A DNA stretch of 37,869 bases from Stramenopiles sp. TOSAG23-3. Its lineage: Eukaryota; Sar. Below are positions 1-8,919 of this stretch, piece after piece (within the stretch, counting starts at the first letter, position 1; the number at the start of each line of letters is the position of its first letter). A program made the translations under genes and the position numbers. The notes beneath the pieces were generated by a model. The model saw only the letters and a list, made by a program, of their open reading frames with translations. It was not told the origin of the DNA and made no database searches. The stretch covers positions 1 through 37,869 of the forward strand of contig LT642189.1 of assembly GCA_900128585.1 (NCBI GenBank), given 5' to 3'.

Positions 1-1199
1 ACACTATGAATTAAACTAAACCCATTATTCCATCCAATTGAAATATACCAAAATAATTACGAGGATGCCTCGTATAAAACGAATATGGTAAAATCATCCA
101 TCATCTGGACCAAGCTGATAAAAAATGAAATGTCTTTTATATATTCATAGTCTAAATACTACATAGAGTAAAAATAAATAATGAATGGATTTGGATTGGT
201 ATGAAGAAAGTAGTATAATCTATAAATGTAATGTACTAAATACCCAACTGAGTTGTAATAGTCGAAGGAAGAGTTGGATCGAGGGTGAATGTACATTCGA
301 TACAATTTATATTTGTAATTTAAAGTAGATAAACAAACAAACAGGAAGATACCACTAGACGAATAGAAGAAGAAATGGAAATTACAAACAATGACCAAAT
401 CCAAAGTTAGTTTTTGGGTAGATAGATCAATAGTCTAGTTTAAATAGTCTCTATACTTTAAATAGCAAGAAAACAATGTTATATTAATGTTAACACACAG
501 CTGATAGGATTGAGAGAAACATTCAAGTACCCTGGCATATAGGTAACCCAACAAAGTAAAAACAGTGGGTCAAAAAAGAAGAAAAATATGCACAGGAGGA
601 GGCGTCGGAAGAAGAGAAAAAAGAAAAGAAAAAAAGGGTTTGCTTTTTTCAAGGTTGGCAAAAATCCAAACAAACAAACCAATTCTTTCCTTTCTTTTCC
701 CTCGTAAGGAAAGGACAAAAAATATACATGTCCTGGAAATCCTTTCGAACCCATACAAGAAATGTTTCGCGGGGGCAGGCCGGGGAGGGGTGCATCCTGG
801 CAACCCGTTTGCCCCACCAGTCAATACCAAGGCAAAGCGATCGAGCAAGCGCTGCGGCTTCCTCGCGCATGCATGCGAACAATAGTACAACAAACGGCCT
901 TGCCAGTTGTTACAGAAAATTGTCGACTCAACACGGAAATTCATGGTTGTTCCTCGAACGAACCTGAAACTTTTGAAGGCAACACTTCCCCTAAAGACCA
1001 TAAGAGGGAGCGGCCAACGCGGATGCCTACGCACAACCTGATAAAAAATGCGGAGCGCCGTTCACGGCGCAAAAAAATGCAAAGGTTGTGCGACAAAAAA
1101 TGGCATACCAAAAGACAACAAAAAAAAGTCTCAAAAGTTTCAGGACCCAAATCATTCGGGCCCGATCAAAAAAATCGGCGTTGCAAATTCGGGCGCGCC
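1..1199. other. AT-rich flank and 3' flank of the zinc-finger gene; no convincing gene
   Basis: Positions 1-560 are AT-rich and low in complexity. Positions 740-1199 are richer in GC and hold several overlapping open frames on both strands, none of which looks like a known family or has a steady protein-like composition. The last 170 bases lie just beyond the stop codon of the zinc-finger gene and contain small inverted repeats (listed separately), so part of this stretch is probably its 3' untranslated region. I see no tRNA or other known RNA here. Confidence 0.5.
1030..1092. repeat. Nested inverted repeats in the 3' flank
   Basis: A 10-base arm at 1030-1039 is exactly complementary to 1083-1092. 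Inside it lies a perfect 6-bp stem with a 4-base loop (1055-1060 and 1065-1070), followed by seven A. Further on, 1162-1166 pairs with 1174-1178 around an A-rich loop. On the zinc-finger transcript (minus strand) these would be GC hairpins separated by U runs, 110-170 bases after the stop codon. Their function is unknown. Confidence 0.5.
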
Positions 1200-2216
1200 T
1201 TACATGCAGTGCATCATGCTGAGCAGGCTGTACGCAGCCTGCGCATCGCGCTGGTTAGTAATCGTGCCGGAGACCCCGATGGGCGAACTCAGAAGCTTTC
1301 GTTTCTTGCTGCTGGGGGTCGAGTACCCTGAGCTGCGCTTTCCGCTGGAGCTCGGGGTCTTCGAGCGCTTCGGCGTTGGAGTGCACAGGACGTCATTGCT
1401 GAGGTACTTGTGGTGCACCACCAAGTGCTGCTTCAACCGGTACTTGCGCGCAAACGATTTCCCACACTTTTCGCAAATGTAGTGCTTTTGGTTGTCTGGT
1501 GAAACGAAACGGAGGAGAGGAGGATGGTTAGTCGTCGCGAGGGTTGGGTGGGGGGGAGGGAGGGGCTTTGGGCAAGGCCACCGTCACGGCGTTAATGCCC
1601 AGCGGGGAGGGTGTAAGTACTTACGTTTCTCGTTATTGTGTCTCGTCAGCGCGCCCTTGGTGGTGAAGGTGAGCACCCCCGTGCCGTCCAGGCCAACGCA
1701 GACCGTGCATTGAAACTTGGCCGGAGCGGTCCCGGGAGGGTGGTAGGCCCCCCGGACGAACTTGCCACTGCTGGGGGCCTTCTTCGAGGAAGTGGTGCTT
1801 TTTGGGGTCGCTTTCTTTTTCGCGGGCTTCGGGGTCTTTGCTTCTCGTTTGACGGGAAATGCAACGCTTTTCTTTCCGGCCGTCGGGGTGGCGGTCGGCG
1901 TGGCGGCCGACCCCCCGTTGAGAAGGAACTGGCACCGTTTCAAGTGCTCCTGAAGGTAGTCTTTCCGGGCGAACTGCTTCGGGCAAATCTGGTGTGGGCA
2001 ACTGAACGGCTTGGCGTTTGTATGCGTCACCATGTGCCGCTTCAGGTGGTGCTTCCGGACGAAGGACTTGCCGCAGAGGTTACAGCTGTGCGGCTGAAAA
2101 CGCGCCTCCTCGTCACCGGACGAAGACATCGAGTTGTTGTCGCTGTTCGACCCAACTTCAGGGAAAGCTGCTGCGGACCCAGCTGGTGCGGTCTTGGCCT
2201 TGGCTTGCTGGGACAT
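1200..2216 (-). CDS. C2H2 zinc-finger protein, four fingers, two exons
   Basis: A likely nuclear DNA- or RNA-binding protein of 295 residues, coded by 2216-1625 joined to 1495-1200. The ATG at 2214-2216 is the first in the frame. Finger 1 (residues about 45-65) is a classic C-x2-C-x12-H-x3-H. Finger 2 (73-95) is C-x4-C-x12-H-x3-C, so it ends in cysteine. A Lys/Pro-rich basic linker (about 120-152) follows. Finger 3 has C170, C173, H193 and H198 with a long 19-residue middle. Finger 4 (205-225) is again C-x2-C-x12-H-x3-H and lies in exon 2. The tail is rich in Ser, Pro and Lys. Splicing is supported because it restores both the second histidine of finger 3 and an intact finger 4 in frame. The fingers resemble TFIIIA-like or generic transcription-factor fingers; no target can be named. 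The neighbouring CSN7 gene is divergent and more than 2 kb away. Confidence 0.85.
1496..1624 (-). other. Spliceosomal intron of the zinc-finger gene (129 nt)
   Basis: On the minus strand the intron starts GTAAGT at 1624 and ends CACCAG at 1496. A GACTAAC branch-site match lies at 1533-1527, about 30 bases before the acceptor. Joining the exons keeps the frame (592 + 296 coding bases, divisible by three) and creates the codon CAC for a zinc-binding histidine across the junction. Confidence 0.85.
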
Positions 2217-2391
2217 CTACGGAAAGGGGAGTGGAGAAGGAGAGCCTGTCTTGATCGATACAAATGATAGCGAAAGAGTCCACTGTTCTAAATTTTAATT
2301 GATGTTTAAATTCTTAATAATAATAATTTCTCCAAAATGTTGAACACTCTCTTCTTATCAATCGTGTATGAAATGTAAAGAAGAAGTGTAG

Positions 2392-2421
2392 TAAAACTAA
2401 AACTAAAACTAAAACTAAAAC
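2392..2421. repeat. TAAAAC hexamer microsatellite, five copies
   Basis: Five exact tandem copies of TAAAAC, about 180 bases upstream of the zinc-finger start codon. It is a simple repeat with no feature of a telomere. Confidence 0.9.
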
Positions 2422-3676
2422 CTTTCCTTCCTTTGTTTATTTCTTTTATTTAATCCCATCCCTTCTTGCTTCTTCCTATTATATCCTCCTTTATAACCAT
2501 TATGCCATTTGCCTTTTCCCCTGCCTTCCTGCCCCCTGCCCCCTGCTCCCCCCCCCCCAACCAAATCTACAAGAATAGCCCTTCATCACTTCTTACTCTC
2601 TACTATTTCCCTGTATTTTTAGTTCAAATTCTTATTTTTTTTTTCTGACCCATTATCTTAATTATTTTTTCTTGGATAAGGATTGTAGATGGTATTTCTA
2701 TATTAAAACAAATATAGAAAACGTTGGGGGGGTAAAAACGTAATGTAAATAGTATAAGTATTTGTAATCTTAGTTATATTTCTCTATATAATCTAAACCA
2801 TAACCCTTCTCCCCCCATTTTTGTTATTTTTGTTTAATTTCAATGCTATTGCTATAGAAAGGACTACTACAGGAGGTAATAAAAATTGATGATGATCTCA
2901 TTGTCCTTTGGTGGCTAACAATCCTAACAATTCTTCTTCTTGCTATTTACCTTTCCCACACTCGAGGTCGAAGAAATACGGACAATGTGAAAACACTATA
3001 CTACCCTCCTATTTACCTACACTATACTACCCTATTTCTATTTATAGACTATGACTAATTATTCGAAGAATTTCTTCTAAAAGATTAGTTTTCCTATGCT
3101 GTGTAAGAGTGAAACGTTTGTGTTTAAAATCAAATCGAATTTTGGAAAATTCCACGGCACGCTCTACCAAGTATTTATAAAGAAGGCTAAGGGAGGAAAA
3201 AAGGAGTTTGCCCAATTATTTATTTGGTTTATTTTGGTTTATTTTGGTTTGGTTTACTTTACTTACCATCCCAGCTCCCAGACCCCAACTGCGCAGCTGC
3301 TTTATTAAATAGATATTCAATGGTATGGTAATGTATTGTAAAAAAGCAGCTGGCGTGTGGGTTGGGTGGGGGAGACCAATTTTAGTCATCAATTTTAATA
3401 ATTATTTCCGAATTTCGCATAAAATAAATAAATAAAAGAAAGAAAGGGCACACACCACACACCACACCCTTCGCCATCACCCCCCCATCACCCCATCCAC
3501 CAAAAGGGAATCACAAATAAGTACAATTATTTAGTAGAGAATAGAGAGAGACTCAGTACTGTACTCTGTACTCTGTACTCAGTCGGTCTATAAATCAAAA
3601 TCAAAATCAGTGGAGTGGGTGTAACTATTCCGACGGGTGGATGTCACTACGTGTAACCAAATCATTTTATTTTAAT

Positions 3677-3741
3677 AAAGAAGAGAGAAGAGAGAAAGAG
3701 AGAAGAGAGAAAGAGAAAAGAGAAGAGAGAAGAGAAAAGGA
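3677..3741. repeat. Polypurine GA microsatellite
   Basis: An uninterrupted 65-base purine run made of GAGA, GAAA and AGAG units on the plus strand. A second purine block (AAG units) follows at 3906-3953. Both lie 350-620 bases upstream of the CSN7 start. Similar tracts occur in the other divergent spacers. Confidence 0.9.
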
Positions 3742-4293
3742 CTACCTCGTACTGTATTATTTATTATAATATTTAAATTAAGACTAACTTCTCATTCATC
3801 TCATCAAAATAATCGAAGAAGTAATTAATAAATATACATAGACTACAGTAATAAAAAAAAAGAAAGACAAGAAGAAGAAGAAGAAACCTAATATTTAACC
3901 CTATTAAGAGATAGAAGAAGAAAGAAGAAAAGCGAAGAAGAAGAAAGAAGAAGATTTATTAAGATTTGATGAGATATTATTATATTGATTGATTATTCGA
4001 TGATTGATTTTTTATTATTATATTATTATTATTATTATTATTATTCTAAATTAAATAATATCTATTAATAGGATTGTAGAATTCAATAATTGAATGAGAT
4101 ATATTGATTGATTTATATTATAAAAGTTGGATGAAGGGTAACACCATTTGCCAGGTTCTTCTACAATATTCAATTTTCAGCAGGGTTCAGATCAGGAGAG
4201 AGAAGACCAGACCAGAAGACCGCATTTTTACAAAAAATCAAAAGCTTCTCCTCCCTCCTCATTGGTATTACGTCAGTGTCTTGTACATAAAGG

Positions 4294-5127
4294 ATGGACA
4301 GTGCATCAGGCGCGTCGGCGCTTGCAAAATTTGTGGAGCTCGGGAAGAGTGCAACGGACCTTGCCGCCGCGAAGAACATCGAACTGGCGGTATCGAACAA
4401 GTACACCTTTGTCTTCGGGGAACTGCTCCATTTGCCGAACGTCCAAGCGCTGCAGAGTTCGAAGTATACGAAGCACTTGGCACTGCTGCAGCTGTTTGCG
4501 TATGGGACGTACACGGAGTATTTGACCAACAAGTCCGACTTTCCGCCGCTGTCCGAGCTGAACGTGCAAAAGCTGCGGCAGCTGAGTATAGTTACGCTAG
4601 CCGTTAAAAGCAAACGGTTAAAGTACGAGATGCTCATGGAAAAACTCGAGGTAAAAGACGTTCGAAGCTTGGAAGACCTCGTGATCGGATGCGTCTACGC
4701 CGGCATCCTAGAGGCGAAACTAGACCAGAAGCAGAAAGAGGTGCTCGTCAACGGCGCGATAGGACGGGACCTTCCTCCGGGGGGTTTGGCAGACATGATA
4801 GGCAAGTTGGGGAAATGGTCCGAAGGCGCGTCGCTGCTTATAGAGAACATGGGCAAGCAGATTGAGGACGCAAATCTCGAGTATTCTTCGGAGCAAAGGA
4901 CGAAAGAGCAGTTTTTGAAAGACTTCGAGGCGAAGAAGAAGCAGATGGAGGAGGCGGAGGGGGGGCAGCAAGGCCAGCGCGGGACCACCGACCCGAACAG
5001 AACTCCGGGTGGAAACAACGGCGGCCGTTACGGAAATGAGACGGGGGATACGGTCATGCTTGGAAGAGGGGGAAACGCGAGAAGTTCAGGGAGGAAGATG
5101 CGGGGAACCATGGGAGGGCGCACCTGA
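4294..5127 (+). CDS. CSN7: COP9 signalosome complex subunit 7 (PCI domain)
   Basis: A subunit of the COP9 signalosome, the nuclear and cytosolic complex that removes NEDD8 from cullins and so tunes ubiquitin ligases. The protein has 277 residues. The PCI region (about 35-165) has the family hallmarks FGELL-LPNV, LLQLFAYGTY, a YLTNK stretch, a LEDLVIGCVY helix and GAIGRDL. A helical segment (about 170-230), probably coiled-coil, mediates complex assembly in known CSN7 proteins. The last 45 residues are Gly, Asn and Arg rich and look disordered. The ATG at 4294 sits directly before the conserved part. The gene ends in TGA, which shows that TGA is a normal stop here. A 28-base element shared with the chitobiase gene lies 128 bases downstream. 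The length fits CSN7a/b. Confidence 0.93.
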   Translation: MDSASGASALAKFVELGKSATDLAAAKNIELAVSNKYTFVFGELLHLPNVQALQSSKYTKHLALLQLFAYGTYTEYLTNKSDFPPLSELNVQKLRQLSIVTLAVKSKRLKYEMLMEKLEVKDVRSLEDLVIGCVYAGILEAKLDQKQKEVLVNGAIGRDLPPGGLADMIGKLGKWSEGASLLIENMGKQIEDANLEYSSEQRTKEQFLKDFEAKKKQMEEAEGGQQGQRGTTDPNRTPGGNNGGRYGNETGDTVMLGRGGNARSSGRKMRGTMGGRT

Positions 5128-5254
5128 AGTCCGTGCGGCGGTGCGGAAGAAGCACACAAAGATTTCTGTTCAATCCCTGGGACGGGGGAGCTGTTTGTAA
5201 TCCGTCATCCATGGCGCTTTCGTCTTTCGGTAATTTGTAAAAAGGGTGTTTAAG

Positions 5255-5282
5255 ATTAAAAACAAGAAAATTGGCTGTTATT
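5255..5282 (+). repeat. 28-nt element downstream of CSN7, identical copy at 34399-34426
   Basis: A 28-base string with core AAGAAAATTGGCTGTTATT is identical at 34399-34426, and a near-identical copy occurs on the minus strand at 22744-22725. In each case it lies in a convergent spacer and in the sense direction of the upstream gene, 128-185 bases after the stop. This suggests a 3' untranslated region element or a short dispersed repeat. The rest of 5128-5476 is AT-rich with no gene. Confidence 0.7.
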
Positions 5283-5476
5283 TAAGATTAATTACAAACG
5301 AAGAACTAACATTTTTGAACGCACCTGCCCATCGCGCAATATTTTGTAGCGTGTACTTTTACGAATTCTCTCTAAATGTAATTAAGACGTAACTTAAGAA
5401 ATATATACAGTGGAGTGTTACAAACACATTTTACAAAAGCAAAGCGTTCGGCCAGAGCGCGCGGGCGCGTTTCATC

Positions 5477-6945
5477 TCATGCCACACCCTCCACTTGGCA
5501 CTCCAGCACGCAGTGAAAATCAAAACTGTCCCCGTCTTGCCGACACGTACTGGTGCAGACGGTACCATTTGGCACCCGGCGGGACGGCTCCGCCGACCCT
5601 GGCAACGCCGCACCCTGGTGTTCCAAGCTGCCATTCGGGTAGTACCGTAACAAATAGTCTCCCGGTTCAAGGTACACAAAGTCCACAAGCGCCTCGGAGC
5701 TGGTTTCTATAAGTGTCGCAGGGTCCATGGAGCAGGCCTCTCCTCGTTTGGCCGACTCCCTTGGGCAGCTTCTTCTGTTCCTACTAGCTTCAGCCAACAA
5801 CTTCGCCCATTCCACCCGTTCAACAAACATCACTTTGGCCTTCGCTTCTGACACAGGCACCACGTTGATGACGACGAGCTCTTTCTTTGTTATGAAACAC
5901 TTGGTGCAAATCATGGCTACCTCGTTCTGGGAGCTGAACATGCTCGAATGAAAAGTTTCCGGGTGGGCTGGCGAACACTTCACAACAACGACGTACTTGT
6001 TTGAAAAGGGGAAACGGTGGCGAATCAACGTTTTTATGTCGCCCAGGGACGTGACCGTGTAGAGCCAGTGGACCAACGGGGCGCCCGCGGGCGGGAAGGC
6101 GGCCTTGCTCGACGCGACAGAGCGTTCCAAACACTCCGTCAAGTATGCGCAAACTTTCACTTCTCCACGAACGCTGGCCACGGTTCTCGGGGGCGCATCG
6201 ACAAAAGGACGGTTGTCGCCACCGAATTCGTCGTGGGCGTCGGCACGACGTACTTCAAACGGGATAAAAATTTTCGTCTCTGCACCAGGCATCGTCGGCG
6301 TTTCGGGGGGGGGGGGATCAGCCCATACAGGGCCCCTTCATCGACGGCCAACTCTACCATTTTATCTGCGCATATTTTCCACGCACGCTTGTCGTACCGC
6401 AAAAGAGGGGAACGATCATTCGCCGTGCCCTCCTCCCCGCTGCCCGGACGCGCTTCCGCGCGGTTCTCCGGAACCTCCTCTTGGCGCACCAAGTCGACCG
6501 TGAAGCCTTTGAGAGAAAATAGGCTGGTGTCGGTGGCAGGGCTTTTCCGCGGCGCCGCTGGCCTTTTCCCGCTGGCCTTGTTTCCCCTGGGTTTGAACTC
6601 GTACGTCATTGTTTTTGAATGGTCAAGCACTACAGGCTGCCGCTTCCCATCCGTGCGGCAGTCAACGTCAAAACTACGCTTAAAATATTTTGAAAATTCC
6701 CGCTGCGCCACTTTCTTTGAGAATTCGCACTGTTTGCCGTAGAACACCCCGGCTTCTTTGCGAAGTTTGCTGTACATGAAATCTTGGGGAGTCTGGGGCT
6801 TGCTTGGAGGCTGCACTTCATCTTTGCGAAGGTATTGCAGAATCTCAGACGGAGGTTTTGTTTTTACTACGTTGCCCCAAGCGTTTATCGAATGGGTCAG
6901 GTTGGACAAAACGTCGTCCTCACGAAGCCGCGGGTTCTCCTCCAT
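5477..6945 (-). CDS. Hypothetical protein, reading frame broken at a 12-G run
   Basis: I do not recognise this gene. It consists of two long minus-strand frames that meet at a run of 12 G (6305-6316, C on the coding strand). The upstream part starts at the ATG at 6943-6945 and codes about 210 residues before the run. It is rich in Lys and Arg and has a helical stretch with many Lys and Glu. The downstream part continues in another frame to the stop at 5477 and contains several Cys, including a CTKC pair and a cysteine-rich end. Adding one C to the run would give one continuous protein of about 489 residues. A sequencing or assembly error in the homopolymer is the simplest explanation. True programmed or mutational frameshifting is possible. 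The gene converges on CSN7 with 350 bases between them. No membrane segment or signal peptide is evident. Confidence 0.55.
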
Positions 6946-7394
6946 AGTGGGAGGAGCAAGCGTGTTTAAAACCAATAGAATCCCTGTTCAGCCAATTCTT
7001 TAAATTCCTTGAGCAAGATCTTCCAAGTTCATGAATGCAATGTCGATGTCGAATGGAAGTGTCGTTTTTGTTGTTGTATACATTTCAATACAGTCATTAA
7101 ACAGATCTTCTATGATATTTTTTATTTATTTGTATTATTTGTGTTGGTGGTGGGTGGTGGGTCTATTACATTGTAAGTGCTGATTGCTGATGCTGTGATG
7201 ACGTTGTTAGTTGAGAAGAAGAAAAAGAAAGAAAAAAAGAAGAGGAAGAAGAATGGAGGAGCGAGAATGAATAGACGACTAATAACGTGTGTACCGTAAT
7301 GGTGTAGAAAAAGCAAATAATACGACAAGTTTGAATCTTTACTACTCCTCCATAGTACATAATATGTTAAATAAAGTACAGAGATAAAACAAAT
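6946..7394. other. Spacer between RPL7 and the frameshifted gene
   Basis: About 450 AT-rich bases between two minus-strand genes. It should hold the 3' end of RPL7 and the promoter of the hypothetical gene. A purine-rich run lies at 7214-7262. I see no gene here. Confidence 0.5.
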
Positions 7395-8919
7395 TTAAAG
7401 CATGCGTTGGATCATGGCGTTGATCTTTTCCATTCTGTTACCGGCGTCACCGCCTTCGTTGAAGTGGGTAAGCTTCTTCTTGTATCCACCACGGGGGGAA
7501 GACAATTTGTATGGCCACATGAAGTTGTTGGCTTCCTTGAAGGATGGGCCGACGGTGAACAGTTCGTGGATGACGTCCTCGACGCAGGTAAGTCCCTTGG
7601 CGCCAAGGGCTTTCTCGACGATGCTGTTGTCGGTCAAAGCTATGCGTTGCTTGTTAACCTTTCCGTAACCACGTTTGTATACGAGTTGACGGATGGTCTT
7701 CAAGTTGGGGTAACCATAGGCAATGTATGGTTCTACCAAGCGCAACATGTTGATGGTTGCTTTGTTGCAGCGGACAAGCACACAGTTGTGGATTTGTCGC
7801 AGGCGAAGCAATTGCAAGATCTTGCGGGTCTTTGGTGCAATACCAATGATACCACGAATGCGGATAACGGCAACTAGCTTGGCTTCCGGTTCGTAGAAGA
7901 AGTTACCACTGGCGCGTGCTTGACGTTTCATGCGGATGTTGGACCGCTCGATGGATTTGTATTCCTTTACGTATTTCTCGGCCTTGCGGAAGGCATCGGC
8001 GCGGCTGGCGCGGCGGGCCTTCTTGTCGACAACGGCCTTTTCGGCAGCTTTGGCGGCCAACGCTTCGTTACGGCGCTTCTTTTTTAGAACAGTTTCTGGG
8101 CTGTATTGGTTTCACGGGGGGGGGGGGTTAGTAATGTGAAAGTGCAAATGATTACAATTGCTTTGAAACCTAAGGCTCCTTCCCTCCTCCACCCACCCAT
8201 ATTCTTTTCTCTGTCTCTCTCTCTCTTCGTGTCTCTCAAAAAATGATTTAAAAAAAAAAACAACTCTACATCTATTGTTTCAGATATATATGCGTGTCTG
8301 TGATTTTTCTTTGTGCAACCACGGCCGCGAACGGGCATTGCCCACTCTCGACGTCTCATCAGACCAGAGAAGACCTTCCCGGGGGAAAGTCCACACTGGC
8401 GTATCCTTCTCTAGCTTGCTTTCAACGGTAGAAAGGCAACGCGTTACAGCGAGAAGACTCGAACGCTTTGGAACCGATTCATTTGCTTTGTGCGTAAAAG
8501 TGCATACAATGTCTTTCGCGCTTGCAAAATGAATGGTAATCGCTCGATGATTCATTTGAGAAGAAAGGCCTTTTCGTCGACACCCGCATATGCGGTGGTG
8601 CCTAAAAAATGTCCCTACTTCCATATCCCCTGCGCAGCGGCAAGGATTGGTAGTCTCTGGCAAAGCGTTGCAAGACTGCTGACCGAACAGCATCTATGCA
8701 AAACTGAGCCATCATTTTTTTAACTGAAATCACCCGCCGACGTGGGAACGAACGGCGGGGGAAAACAGATGAGAACGGGGGGAGGAAGAGGCGGGGAAAG
8801 AGTACGAATGGATGGTCGAGCTGAGGAAGGCGGCCGTCGTCCGTGACGGGACGGGACGGGGGGAGGGGGGGGTGCTTCGTTTCAAAGGCTGGAAAGGATG
8901 TTGTTACTTACGTTGACAT
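7395..8919 (-). CDS. RPL7: 60S ribosomal protein L7 (uL30), two exons
   Basis: A structural protein of the large cytosolic ribosomal subunit. The coding sequence is 8919-8912 joined to 8100-7395, giving 237 residues, close to the usual length. Exon 1 codes only ATG TCA AC. The joined start reads [16 protein letters not shown], which fits the L7 N-terminus. Clear family blocks follow: the basic N-terminal helix, [42 protein letters not shown], and the C-terminal [12 protein letters not shown]. Exon 2 has no ATG at a suitable place (an in-frame TTG is the nearest alternative), which supports the tiny first exon. The very short first coding exon followed by a large intron is typical of ribosomal protein genes in intron-poor genomes. 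The gene is divergent from VPS26. Confidence 0.93.
8101..8911 (-). other. Intron of RPL7 (811 nt) with a GC-rich, hairpin-rich interior
   Basis: The minus-strand donor is GTAAGT at 8911 and the acceptor is ATACAG ending at 8101. A perfect TACTAAC branch site lies at 8133-8127, followed directly by 12 C. The intron interior (about 8283-8900) is far richer in GC than the spacers. It holds a 7-bp stem (8733-8739 with 8753-8759), a 12-bp palindrome (8584-8595) and a G-run cluster (8848-8872). Ribosomal protein introns often host small nucleolar RNAs, but I could not find convincing C/D boxes and make no such call. Confidence 0.8.

Larger units (their letters stand above)
2217..4293. other. Long AT-rich divergent spacer between the zinc-finger gene and CSN7
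   Basis: About 2.1 kb with no believable gene. It contains a run of 11 C near 2548, a TAAAAC hexamer repeat, a TCTGTAC repeat near 3556-3580, purine tracts at 3677-3741 and 3906-3953, and a TTA repeat at 4017-4044. Both flanking genes point away from it, so both promoters should lie within it. Just before CSN7 there is a CRE-like octamer TTACGTCA at 4268-4275, 18 bases upstream of the ATG. Confidence 0.6.

Noticed and set aside
762-1331. Open frames on both strands near the left end, including 189 codons on plus
   Set aside because: They overlap the 3' exon of the zinc-finger gene in antisense or have odd composition, with no recognisable domain.
2392-2421. TAAAAC repeats as telomere-like sequence
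   Set aside because: Only 30 bases, internal to the window, and no G-rich strand as telomeric repeats have.
8355-8362. CTGATGAG on the RPL7 intron strand, like a hammerhead core or C box
   Set aside because: No GAAA core or matching stems for a hammerhead, and no paired terminal stem with a CTGA box at a fitting distance for a C/D snoRNA.
8280-8693. 137-codon open frame inside the RPL7 intron
   Set aside because: No ATG-led family match and no protein-like periodicity I could see; it crosses intron hairpins and is most likely a chance frame in GC-rich intron DNA.
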